A stretch of 5,786 nucleotides of DNA from Sandaracinaceae bacterium. Lineage in GTDB: Bacteria; Myxococcota_A; Polyangia; Polyangiales; Houyiibacteriaceae. Under the pieces are notes generated by a model, which was given only the letters and a program-made list of their open reading frames with translations, did no database searches and had not been told where the DNA came from. Where the stretch lies: NCBI GenBank assembly GCA_012514415.1, contig JAAZAH010000066.1, positions 1 to 5,786 of the forward strand. The letters run 5' to 3'. The translations under genes and the position numbers were made by a program. Below are positions 1 to 5,786 of this stretch, piece after piece; within the stretch, counting starts at the first letter, position 1, and each line of letters begins with the position of its first letter.

Positions 1-403
1 CGGTCAGAGCGCCGGCATCCACGCCGTTAAAGGGACGATAGCAGCCCGCGCCGTCACCGCAGTCATCGTCGCTTTCGCACGCGGCCTCGAGCGTGCAATA
101 CGCGGCGGGGACGATCGAGGTCAACGAGCCAAAGTTGAGGAACGCCGCCGTGCAGACGAAGGGGCTGTCCGAGCCGCAGTCCGCGTGTGTGACGCAAGGC
201 TTTCCAACGTAAATCGAATCGACGATCGGCTCCCCGTCAGGCGGAATCGGGCATCCGTTCTCATCGAGCTCCTGCGGCTCGCAATCCTCGCCCTCACAGA
301 GCGGGATCTCACAATCGTCATCGGTTTCGTCGGAGCACGCAGTCAGCGCCACAAACATGGCGACCGAGAACACTCTGAGAATGAACGCCAAGTCTCTCTT
401 CAT
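1..403 (-). CDS. Acidic cysteine-rich lipoprotein, N-terminal part (3' end beyond left edge)
   Basis: The frame is open from an ATG at 401-403 to the window edge, giving 134 residues with no stop. Residues 1-23 form a lipoprotein signal: MKRD, then a hydrophobic stretch (about 7-20), then the lipobox L20-T-A-C23. Residue +2 is Ser, so by the E. coli Lol rule it would go to the outer membrane. The mature part is acidic and Cys-rich (C31, C36, C41, C51, C70, C76, C84, C103, C109, C115, C121). It has spaced modules such as C70-x5-C76 and C103-x5-C109-x5-C115-x5-C121, probably disulfide-bonded. Such modules are common in exported myxobacterial proteins (family knowledge); no enzymatic motif is visible. 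The start is supported by AAGGAA 7 nt upstream. The gene lies 45 nt behind the 478-residue lipoprotein gene and is probably co-transcribed with it. The function is unknown, and a further domain could follow outside the window. Confidence 0.85.
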   Translation of the reverse strand, partial: MKRDLAFILRVFSVAMFVALTACSDETDDDCEIPLCEGEDCEPQELDENGCPIPPDGEPIVDSIYVGKPCVTHADCGSDSPFVCTAAFLNFGSLTSIVPAAYCTLEAACESDDDCGDGAGCYRPFNGVDAGALT

Positions 404-410
404 TTTCTCT

Positions 411-416
411 TTCCTT
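411..416 (-). promoter_or_regulatory. Ribosome binding site of the left-edge lipoprotein gene
   Basis: Minus-strand AAGGAA lies 7 nt before the ATG at 403. It is a near-consensus Shine-Dalgarno at good spacing and fixes the start of a gene that is cut off at its other end. It also suggests the gene is translated independently of its upstream neighbour. Confidence 0.7.
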
Positions 417-448
417 CGCGGCTCACCCCTTCGGGAGCCCTAACTGGC

Positions 449-1885
449 TCACGGCGAGGAGCAATGAGCGCCCGGCTCGTAGGTATAGTCGCCGGCACAT
501 TCGGCTGGGGGGAGCGCCATCGCCGGGTTGTTGAAGAGCGCTGCGAGCTCGCAGGCGTCGGGAAGCCGCCAGTCGCTATCCGTCGCCTCGTGATAGAGCG
601 CAGCGCCATAGGGCAGCGGATCCCCATCGCCTTCCGGACCGGTATAGACCTCGACACCGTTGGGCGGTAGTCCTGCGTAGTTGACGCGGACGCCCGCAAA
701 GCCGACACCAATGGAGACAGCGCCGCCAAGGAGATCATCCTCGCCATCGCTCGTGCAGTCCACATTGCTGATGACGGGATTCCCTTCGAGGAAGCTTTCG
801 GGCACGTCACGGAAGAGATCGGCGTAGAGCGAATACGTCTGCGCATGGGACGCGTCACAGAAGCCGATCGCCTTTCCAGCGACGGCGAGATCGGAGACGC
901 GGAAGCGCCCTGCGATGAAGGCATTGTCAAGACGCGTGGCCTCATCGACAATGTCGGCGACGAGGTAACCTCCCACCAGAGGGATGGTGACACTTCGGCG
1001 ATCGGTGACGAGCTCGATCGGCGCTCTCACGTCGAGAGGCACCACGAGGCGATAATCGGAGATGTACGCGCGCGTGGTCCGGACCCGCGGGAAATGCCCT
1101 TCGAAAGAGCGCGGGTTCGCAAAGAACCAATCCTGAGTTGAGAGCCCGGGCTTCCAGCAGGGCTCCTCTTCAATCGGATTGCCATCCGCATCGACGACGA
1201 AGGGAAGATCGTATCCGGGCGCTTCCTCGGTGCCGGTGTTGGCGATGAGGAACTGCCAGTCCTTCGCTGCATTCGCAGCATCCGCCTCGGTCCTCCAGTT
1301 GGGTCGATGGAAGCCGGCGATGGACGACACGACCGTCACCGTGACCTCGGCATCGTCCTTATCGGCGTTCCAGCCGCTGATATGGATGAGTAGTGTGCCG
1401 ACACCGCGCTTATGCGTGCGCTCGACCTCGCACTCGATCTTGAGCGCGGCCGAGAGATCGGGCCAGAGCTTGAGCCCAATGACATTGTCAATTCCGTATT
1501 TGGCATCAAGGGCACCTTCGGTCGCCCCACACTCGCCCTGACCTTCATTGGCTGATCCCGGGGAGCTATCGATTCCATCGAGATCCAGGCCGACGGGCGG
1601 ATCGAGATTCGTCTGATCGAGGATCACGTCGGTGATGGCAAAGGTCGCCGTGATGGGATCCTCGGGGCTCGATGTTGAAAGCGGCGGCTTGCACGGCAAG
1701 ATCCCCGGCTCCATCCCGCAAGGCGGACCGTCAATCGGTTCGGCAGCGTCGAGCTTCTCGTGGGGCAAGTCGCCCGAAAAAGGGAAGCATGCCGCAAAGA
1801 AGACAAAGAAAATCGCGAGGGGGAGAAGCTTGATGGTTCTGCCCCCCGCAGCTCCTAGGTCGAAGCCAGCTCGGTTCATGCGCAT
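449..1885 (-). CDS. Predicted outer-membrane lipoprotein of unknown function (478 aa)
   Basis: I cannot assign a function. The N-terminus has R/K residues up to K19, a hydrophobic core (about 20-32) and a lipobox-like F30-A-A-C33. Phe at -3 is not the preferred residue, but the overall shape fits a type II signal. Residue +2 is Phe, not Asp, so outer-membrane sorting is plausible. The mature protein starts with a Pro/acidic linker (about 34-78). Next is a segment with D101-L-D-G-I-D106, E118-C119-G and Y130-G-I-D-N134, a layout I associate with a family of uncharacterised myxobacterial lipoproteins (recollection, not a search). The middle and end (about 160-435) look beta-rich, with alternating hydrophobic strands. 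Cysteines at 56, 65, 119, 152, 243, 343, 377, 445, 463 and 475 suggest disulfides outside the cytoplasm. The C-terminal 40 residues include DSDWRLPDACELAALFNNP. The first ATG is chosen because AGGA lies 7 nt upstream; the ATG two codons later would be 13 nt away. It is the first gene after the terminator at 1954-1990 and probably heads a two-gene unit. Confidence 0.85.
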   Translation of the reverse strand: MRMNRAGFDLGAAGGRTIKLLPLAIFFVFFAACFPFSGDLPHEKLDAAEPIDGPPCGMEPGILPCKPPLSTSSPEDPITATFAITDVILDQTNLDPPVGLDLDGIDSSPGSANEGQGECGATEGALDAKYGIDNVIGLKLWPDLSAALKIECEVERTHKRGVGTLLIHISGWNADKDDAEVTVTVVSSIAGFHRPNWRTEADAANAAKDWQFLIANTGTEEAPGYDLPFVVDADGNPIEEEPCWKPGLSTQDWFFANPRSFEGHFPRVRTTRAYISDYRLVVPLDVRAPIELVTDRRSVTIPLVGGYLVADIVDEATRLDNAFIAGRFRVSDLAVAGKAIGFCDASHAQTYSLYADLFRDVPESFLEGNPVISNVDCTSDGEDDLLGGAVSIGVGFAGVRVNYAGLPPNGVEVYTGPEGDGDPLPYGAALYHEATDSDWRLPDACELAALFNNPAMALPPAECAGDYTYEPGAHCSSP

Positions 1886-1892
1886 GACGATA

Positions 1893-1896
1893 TCCT
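1893..1896 (-). promoter_or_regulatory. Ribosome binding site deciding the start of the 478-aa lipoprotein
   Basis: Minus-strand AGGA (within TTAGGATATCGTC) ends 7 nt before the ATG at 1885. This favours that ATG over the in-frame ATG at 1879, which would be 13 nt from the same motif. Confidence 0.55.
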
Positions 1897-1953
1897 AATT
1901 TTGCGCCTCATCCTAGACCGGACTCGGAGAGAAACTGGAATTTTGGGTAGCGC

Positions 1954-1990
1954 AAAAAAAGACGGCCACCCGAAGGTCGCCGTCTTTTTT
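1954..1990 (-). terminator. Intrinsic terminator after the VWA lipoprotein gene
   Basis: An inverted repeat of two 10-nt arms (1961-1970 and 1975-1984) pairs with a single internal C-C or G-G mismatch and encloses a 4-nt loop. It is flanked by seven A on the left and six T on the right. On the minus strand the loop reads C(TTCG)G, the extra-stable UUCG tetraloop, followed by a run of seven T. On the plus strand the loop is CGAA. The minus orientation is therefore the better terminator, and it sits 34 nt past the stop codon of the VWA gene. The A/T runs on both sides would in principle allow termination in both directions, but no plus-strand gene leads into it. It separates the VWA gene from the two lipoprotein genes downstream, which must then have their own promoter in 1886-1953. 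I see no convincing -35/-10 pair there. Confidence 0.9.
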
Positions 1991-2024
1991 CACCCTGCCG
2001 ATCGCGCCCGAGCGCGCGGCCTAC

Positions 2025-4178
2025 TCAGCGGACCGAGCACGTCGGATCGATGCAGAGCTTTCGGCCCTCACCGACGCACGTCATGCTTCCCGGACAATCC
2101 GAAGAAGACTCGCAGCCGATCTGGCAGGTGTTCGACTCGAGATCGCAGAACATCGGCTGCTCTCCGCCCACCGAATAGCGTTCGCTCGAGAGGTTCCAGT
2201 CGACGAGAAATTGCTCGAGCTGGTCTGGATCGTCGAACGTGCAGGCGGCGTCATTCGCGCACGGCGAGTTCACATTCTTTTCGGCCTGCGTCGGCTGGAG
2301 GCAGTCAATGCGGACCTGTGCGCCCGGCGTCGGCGTGATGTTGGCGAGGCGGACGGCCGCCTTCACGTCGAGATGAGCGCATTGCTCCTCGATGGTCTCG
2401 ACGGTGTAGTCATCGTAGAACCAGCCCTGCCCCTGCGGGTATTGTCCGGCAGCGCGCTCGTCCTCGGTCGGCACGAGCTGGAGAAGACGGCAGGTTTCGA
2501 TGCCATCCTCGCTCACCGAGTACGGCTCGGGATCGCGACCCTCGTCGGCAAGATCCTCGCACTTCATGCCCTCGGGGAGCGTCTCGAAGAAATTGCACGG
2601 GACCTGTCCAAGCGCGTCGCGGTTGAGCGCACGGCGCAAGCAGCTCGGCTTGGTCTGCTGGATGATCGCCTTCAGGATATTCGTGACGGCGTCACTGAAA
2701 TCATCCGTGCAGATCGTCTGAACCAGGGCGATGGCGCCCGCCTCGCGGAGGCCTCGCGCCACACGGACGATACGGTCGGCCGGAACGGCGTACTGAAGGT
2801 CGTCTCCCGCGTTATTGCACTCTTGGAAGTGCTCGATATCGCGCTCGCTACCATTGCTATCGAGGCAGCGATAACACGCCGGGACGACGAAATCGCTCGT
2901 CGTCTCTCCGGGGATCGTATCCCAGACGAGCACTCCACCCTCGTCGCGCACATGCTCGCGAACCTGCATCTCAGGATGCGAGAGGATCGAGTCAAAGCCC
3001 TCGACGCCCTGGATCTGCTCGTCCGCGTTCACGCTGCCGTCGTTCGGAACGCCAACGATACCCGCGAAGATGAGTCGATTCGCGGGCTTTGCCGCAAGAA
3101 GTCCATTGACGTAGCGCTCAATCGGGTAAAGCGGCTCGGTCGGTTCACCCTTCTTGTTCACGTATTTCGCGGTGCAGCGCGTGTTCACGCGGAAGGGCTG
3201 ACCCGTCGATTGAAGGATGGGATCGTCCAGACTGACGAGCTCATCCGAATTCCCCTTGAAGACGTGGGGCTCAGCGGTCGAGCAGTCATCCTCATCGGTG
3301 ATCATGATGATCGCGAGGATGGCGTCCTCGCGGAAAAAGCCCGCGTTCCCCTCCGGATAGGGGAGATCGGCGACGCCCCTTCCGCCATGAACCTCAGCGA
3401 ACGCAACGGCCTCGGAGTCGCTCGGCGTGACGGCGAGAAGGACCGACTCGAGCTGCATCTCGAATCCGCATCCCGTAATGCCGAGCATGGCCGTGCACGA
3501 AACGTCGGCAGCGAACCCGCCGATGTTCTGATCTTCCTCGACGTCGAAGAAGAGGAAGTCGGGATACGAAGCCGGGCACGGGACGGGATCGCCATTGCTA
3601 TCCGGGACGCTCGCAACAACGGAGACGCGGTTGATGACGCCCATATCGCCCCGGCGCGCTCGCTCCGCGTCCACTTCGATGCCGCCGACGCCATCGAGTT
3701 TGATGCCGCAGTTGACGATGCCGTAGTTATTGAGGGTCTGATTCTCAAGGTATTGCTGGACCTCCTGCGGCGTCAGATCGGCGCCAAAGCCTGCGACGCC
3801 GATGTCGCTCGAGATCGCTCCGACCCTGAGCCTTTTGACGGCGCGGGCGCCCTCGAGCTCGGGAGAGGTGGCGATGAGCGCGTCGATCTCATCCTGGTCG
3901 ATGAGCGTCTGGACCATGCGGCCGATCTCGCGCTGGAGCGCCTCCTGCTCTTCCTGCATCGAACCCGAGTTGTCGATCATGAAGAGAAGGTCGATGTCCT
4001 CCGCCGGGAGGATATTCAGTTGCTCGCTATTGGCGGAGACGACGCAGGGCCTGAGGCTGCGAAGGTCTCGGCTGGCGCAAGAGCTCAAGAGGATCCCTCC
4101 TACAAAAAGTCCAAGGAAGGGCAAGACCAAGGACAACCTAGGAGTCGCAGCGAGTTTTGGAGACAGCTTCGTCTTCAT
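2025..4178 (-). CDS. VWA-domain, cysteine-rich surface lipoprotein (717 aa)
   Basis: Residues 1-34 are a lipoprotein signal: MKTK, a long hydrophobic core (about 15-31) and lipobox L31-S-S-C34 with Ala at +2. A von Willebrand factor A domain follows. The first strand IDLLFMIDNSGS carries the metal-binding MIDAS motif D69-x-S71-x-S73. RLRVGAISSDIG (116-127) looks like the next strand. GITGCGFEMQLES (233-245) probably supplies the MIDAS threonine T235, and IMITDEDDCS (291-300) supplies the third acidic site, D295. About 100 residues (128-226) are inserted inside the domain. After it come C435-x-x-C438 and a tail that ends in a Cys-rich module (640-714: C685, C689, C695, C701, C709, C714). There are 27 Cys in all. 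VWA domains usually bind protein ligands through a divalent cation, so an adhesion or surface-scaffold role is inferred. An in-frame GTG at 4208 would add 10 residues but lacks an SD and would put a polar stretch before the signal, so ATG 4178 is chosen. It appears monocistronic: possible promoter upstream, terminator downstream. Confidence 0.93.
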   Translation of the reverse strand: MKTKLSPKLAATPRLSLVLPFLGLFVGGILLSSCASRDLRSLRPCVVSANSEQLNILPAEDIDLLFMIDNSGSMQEEQEALQREIGRMVQTLIDQDEIDALIATSPELEGARAVKRLRVGAISSDIGVAGFGADLTPQEVQQYLENQTLNNYGIVNCGIKLDGVGGIEVDAERARRGDMGVINRVSVVASVPDSNGDPVPCPASYPDFLFFDVEEDQNIGGFAADVSCTAMLGITGCGFEMQLESVLLAVTPSDSEAVAFAEVHGGRGVADLPYPEGNAGFFREDAILAIIMITDEDDCSTAEPHVFKGNSDELVSLDDPILQSTGQPFRVNTRCTAKYVNKKGEPTEPLYPIERYVNGLLAAKPANRLIFAGIVGVPNDGSVNADEQIQGVEGFDSILSHPEMQVREHVRDEGGVLVWDTIPGETTSDFVVPACYRCLDSNGSERDIEHFQECNNAGDDLQYAVPADRIVRVARGLREAGAIALVQTICTDDFSDAVTNILKAIIQQTKPSCLRRALNRDALGQVPCNFFETLPEGMKCEDLADEGRDPEPYSVSEDGIETCRLLQLVPTEDERAAGQYPQGQGWFYDDYTVETIEEQCAHLDVKAAVRLANITPTPGAQVRIDCLQPTQAEKNVNSPCANDAACTFDDPDQLEQFLVDWNLSSERYSVGGEQPMFCDLESNTCQIGCESSSDCPGSMTCVGEGRKLCIDPTCSVR

Positions 4179-4180
4179 GA

Positions 4181-4186
4181 TTCCTC
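4181..4186 (-). promoter_or_regulatory. Ribosome binding site of the VWA lipoprotein gene
   Basis: Minus-strand GAGGAA lies 2 to 4 nt before the ATG at 4178, depending on how the SD core is taken. Spacing is tight, but it is the only purine-rich SD near either candidate start and supports ATG 4178 over GTG 4208. Confidence 0.5.
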
Positions 4187-4232
4187 GAAATTCGTAAGTC
4201 GCCACCACCCGTGGGGAGGCTCCGGCCCGTCG

Positions 4233-4262
4233 AGCATAGCCCCGGGCCTATCTTGGGATCAA
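4233..4262 (-). promoter_or_regulatory. Possible sigma-70-type promoter for the VWA lipoprotein gene
   Basis: In the 107-nt gap before the VWA gene, the minus strand holds TTGATC (4257-4262), an 18-nt spacer and TATGCT (4233-4238). Each hexamer matches four of six consensus positions. Transcription would start near 4225, about 45-50 nt before the ATG. The evidence is positional and weak, and GC-rich myxobacteria use many alternative sigma factors. The rest of the gap (4179-4285) shows only a 6-bp GGCCCG/CGGGCC inverted repeat (4224-4229 and 4243-4248) with a 13-nt loop and no T-run. Confidence 0.3.
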
Positions 4263-4285
4263 CACTTCAATGAATCTCGGGCGGC

Positions 4286-4831
4286 TCAATCGACCGGTTG
4301 GCCGTCGAGCGGTGTTCCCACGGTGTTAAGGACGCGGGCGAGCATCTGATAATGACCGATGAGGAGCAAGACTTCGAGGATTTCAGCCTCCGAGGCGACG
4401 GCTTCGAGCTCGCTCATGGTTGTTTCGGAGACGATGCGGTCGGTAAAGAGCTCGCGGGCCGCCTGAAGAAAGACACGCTCTCGGTGCGAAAAGGAACCGA
4501 GCTTTTCATCGCGGAGGGCGAGGATCTCCTCATCGCGCACCCCAGCCTTTTTTGCGAGGCGCTCGTGATGAACCCATTCGTAGGTGCAGCCCTCGAGGCG
4601 CGCGACCTCAAGAATGACGAGCTCGGTCTCTCTCCGCTTGAGCTTCCCAAAGGGCATCAGACCGCTCGCAAAAAAGAGCCAGCGCCGAAAAAGACGGCGG
4701 TGTTTGGCGAGCGTCGTGAAGACGTTGGGCGCGGGACCACCTGTCGCGAGGCCGAGGACGCGCGCGATGAGACCGTTGATAAGGCCGATCTCTCGAAGCG
4801 TGCCCGGCTTAATGCGGATGGTGCGGCTCAT
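4286..4831 (-). CDS. Carboxymuconolactone decarboxylase (CMD/AhpD-like) family protein
   Basis: This is an all-helical protein of 181 residues, a usual length for single-domain CMD-like proteins. The family core is visible. LKRRETELVILEVARLEGC (64-82) matches the helix in which 'E..ilrva...gc.YEW.hH' is typical. It is followed by C82-T-Y84-E85-W86-V-H88-H89, then the helix ERLAKKAGVRDEEI (90-103), and the C-terminal helix LLLIGHYQMLARVLNTVG (155-172). AhpD-type alkylhydroperoxidases use CxxC; here the second position is Glu (C82-x-x-E85), so a disulfide-based peroxidase reaction is unlikely. Members with this pattern are widely annotated as CMD family without proven substrate. No signal peptide is seen, so it is probably cytoplasmic. 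Its ATG overlaps the stop of the SDR gene (ATGA, 4828-4831) and its own SD is poor, so translation is probably coupled. A role beside the SDR in catabolism or detoxification of a small organic compound is inferred; the substrate is unknown. Confidence 0.88.
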   Translation of the reverse strand: MSRTIRIKPGTLREIGLINGLIARVLGLATGGPAPNVFTTLAKHRRLFRRWLFFASGLMPFGKLKRRETELVILEVARLEGCTYEWVHHERLAKKAGVRDEEILALRDEKLGSFSHRERVFLQAARELFTDRIVSETTMSELEAVASEAEILEVLLLIGHYQMLARVLNTVGTPLDGQPVD

Positions 4832-5679
4832 CGATCCATCAGCCTCTGGTTGATCGCGACCTTTTCGAAGCTTCGGTTCAAATGCCTCATGACCACACGA
4901 TACGGCAGTTCAAAATGGCGTTTGAAGAAATCTCCGACCGCGATATCGGGCGAGGTGAAAATATGGTAGCGGTTCTTCTCGACGCCGCGGACGATCCGCT
5001 CGGCCGCGACGTCAGGGGTAACGGCGTGGCGCTGAAAGCGTTGTTTTAGCTTGCGATAGGAGGGTTCGTTCGGATCGGCGCCCACGACACGGACCGTCTC
5101 GACGAGCCCGGTATCGACCGCGCCGGGAAAGACAACACTCACCTTGATCCGATACCGCTCAAGATCGAAACGGAGGACCTCCGAGATGCCGTGAAGGCCG
5201 AATTTCGTCGCCGAATAAGCGGCATGCCAAGGAAGCCCAAAGAGCCCAGCGGCCGACGAAATATTGACGATATGCCCTCCTCGCCGGGCCTCCATCATCG
5301 GCGGAACAAAAAGCTCGAGCACGTGGACGGGCCCCATGAGGTTCACCTCGATGAGGCGCCGCCATTCGGAATGCGGGAAGCGATCGATGGTCCCCCAGAT
5401 TGCGATGCCGGCGTTATTCACGACGATGTCCACCGAACCGTGCGCGGCGTGGACCTCGCTAGCGAACGCCGCGACGGCTTCGCGATCGGTGATGTCGAAT
5501 GCCCGATGCGCGAGGACTTTCGCGGGGCCGAGCTCGCGAGCGAGCGCATCGAGGCCTTCCTGATTGATGTCCGTCAGGACGAGCTTCGCGCCCTTTTTGG
5601 CGGAGAGGATGGCGAGGGAGCGGCCGATCCCGCTCGCCGCGCCGGTGATCAGCACTTTCTTGTCGTCAAATTTGGTCAT
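4828..5679 (-). CDS. Short-chain dehydrogenase/reductase (SDR), classical type
   Basis: This NAD(P)-dependent oxidoreductase of 283 residues is slightly longer than the 250-residue classical SDR core. The Rossmann nucleotide site T12-G-A-A-S-G-I-G19 is near the N-terminus. Asp37 at the end of the second strand (LVLTD) usually favours NAD(H) over NADP(H). D62 (FDITD) and N88-N-A-G91 follow. The catalytic tetrad is complete: N113 (EVNLMG), S142 (NISSAAG), Y155 and K159 (YSATK). P185-G-A-V-D-T190 closes the cofactor site. The last 60 residues form a basic, aromatic extension (KRHFELPYRVVMRHLNRS), perhaps a membrane-surface or substrate-binding helix; similar tails occur in SDRs acting on lipids or hydrophobic substrates (inference). 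No signal peptide. The ATG at 5679 starts 7 nt after the stop of the gene at the right edge, with GGGAG about 10 nt upstream inside that gene's end. The 3' end overlaps the CMD-like gene by 4 nt. The substrate is not identifiable from sequence. Confidence 0.94.
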   Translation of the reverse strand: MTKFDDKKVLITGAASGIGRSLAILSAKKGAKLVLTDINQEGLDALARELGPAKVLAHRAFDITDREAVAAFASEVHAAHGSVDIVVNNAGIAIWGTIDRFPHSEWRRLIEVNLMGPVHVLELFVPPMMEARRGGHIVNISSAAGLFGLPWHAAYSATKFGLHGISEVLRFDLERYRIKVSVVFPGAVDTGLVETVRVVGADPNEPSYRKLKQRFQRHAVTPDVAAERIVRGVEKNRYHIFTSPDIAVGDFFKRHFELPYRVVMRHLNRSFEKVAINQRLMDR

Positions 5680-5686
5680 CGCTCAA

Positions 5687-5786
5687 TCACTCCCAATCGC
5701 CGGACGATTCGTGCCCGTGGGAGCTATACGGGATCTTGTCGCGATCGAGGAGCGCGAGAAGGAATTCGTAGAGTCCGGGCGTCTCA
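5687..5786 (-). CDS. C-terminal fragment of an unrecognised protein (5' part beyond right edge)
   Basis: The minus-strand frame entering at the right edge is open for 32 codons and ends with TGA at 5687-5689. The visible tail contains PGLYEFLLALLDRDKIPY and then a hydrophilic end, SSHGHESSGDWE. The amphipathic helix followed by a polar terminus, and the tight 7-nt spacing to the SDR start, make it look like a genuine gene end and not a chance frame; the next minus-strand frame is closed by TAG within this stretch. The protein family cannot be named from so little. It is probably the upstream member of the same operon as the SDR and CMD-like genes, so it may hold the clue to the pathway. Confidence 0.6.
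   Translation of the reverse strand, partial: ETPGLYEFLLALLDRDKIPYSSHGHESSGDWE

Noticed and set aside
185..670. Plus-strand 161-codon frame overlapping both left-hand lipoprotein genes
   Set aside because: It spans the junction of two well supported minus-strand genes, has no recognisable domain, and its product is Arg-rich like other shadow frames.
1540..1590. DLDGID in the 478-aa lipoprotein as a calcium-binding EF-hand or dockerin loop
   Set aside because: The spacing is D-x-D-G-x-D, not D-x-D-x-D-G, with no Glu at the twelfth loop position, so an EF-hand call is not supported.
1886..1953. Promoter for the two left-hand lipoprotein genes
   Set aside because: A promoter must lie here if the terminator is efficient. 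TAGGAT could serve as a -10, but the only -35-like hexamer (TTCCAG) is 19 nt away and poorly matched, so no site is called.
4179..4208. Upstream GTG start for the VWA lipoprotein (10 extra residues)
   Set aside because: No Shine-Dalgarno precedes it, and it would place a polar, acidic-containing stretch before the signal peptide. ATG at 4178 has GAGGAA just upstream.
4224..4248. Inverted repeat GGCCCG/CGGGCC after the CMD-like gene as a possible operon terminator
   Set aside because: The stem is only 6 bp with a 13-nt loop, and no T-run follows on the minus strand. It also overlaps the possible promoter spacer, so I do not call a terminator. How the operon ends remains unclear.
2211..4349. 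A 712-codon open frame on the plus strand, antisense to the VWA lipoprotein gene
   Set aside because: Its product is rich in Arg, Asp and Val with no signal peptide or motif, which is typical of an antisense shadow in GC-rich DNA. The opposite strand has a lipobox, a full MIDAS motif and an ordered cysteine pattern, plus a terminator at its end, so only that strand is called.
4298..4969. Plus-strand 223-codon frame across the CMD-like gene and the end of the SDR gene
   Set aside because: It is antisense to two genes with clear family motifs and carries no motif of its own.

Overview
The window is GC-rich, roughly 60% or more by eye. Every gene I can support lies on the minus strand. The protein types suggest a Myxococcota-like (delta-proteobacterial) chromosome: cysteine-rich surface lipoproteins with CxxxxxDC modules, and a von Willebrand factor A (VWA) lipoprotein carrying the 'ITDEDDCS' motif. 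That placement is inferred from protein style, not from any marker gene. I see no RNA gene, CRISPR array, insertion sequence or phage gene.

Layout, read in the direction of transcription (right to left). At the right edge is the C-terminal tail of an unrecognised protein (5687-5786). It is followed 7 nt later by a short-chain dehydrogenase/reductase (4828-5679). Next comes a carboxymuconolactone decarboxylase-like protein (4286-4831), whose ATG overlaps the SDR stop codon. These three look like one translationally coupled metabolic operon. A 107-nt gap with a possible promoter follows, then a 717-residue VWA lipoprotein (2025-4178). It ends at a strong intrinsic terminator with a C(UUCG)G tetraloop (1954-1990). 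A second surface unit starts after this: a 478-residue lipoprotein (449-1885) and, 45 nt downstream, a third, acidic cysteine-rich lipoprotein (1-403) that runs off the left edge.

The window therefore holds two functional blocks: a small oxidoreductase operon of unknown substrate, and a run of three successive predicted lipoproteins probably exposed on the cell envelope. The VWA protein and the left-edge lipoprotein share a short cysteine module (CES..DC), which hints at a common extracellular fold or related surface role. No classical defence, mobile or secondary-metabolite system is visible. The least understood items are the 478-residue lipoprotein and the partial gene at the right edge. 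Nearly all of the sequence is coding, and the plus strand holds only shadow frames.
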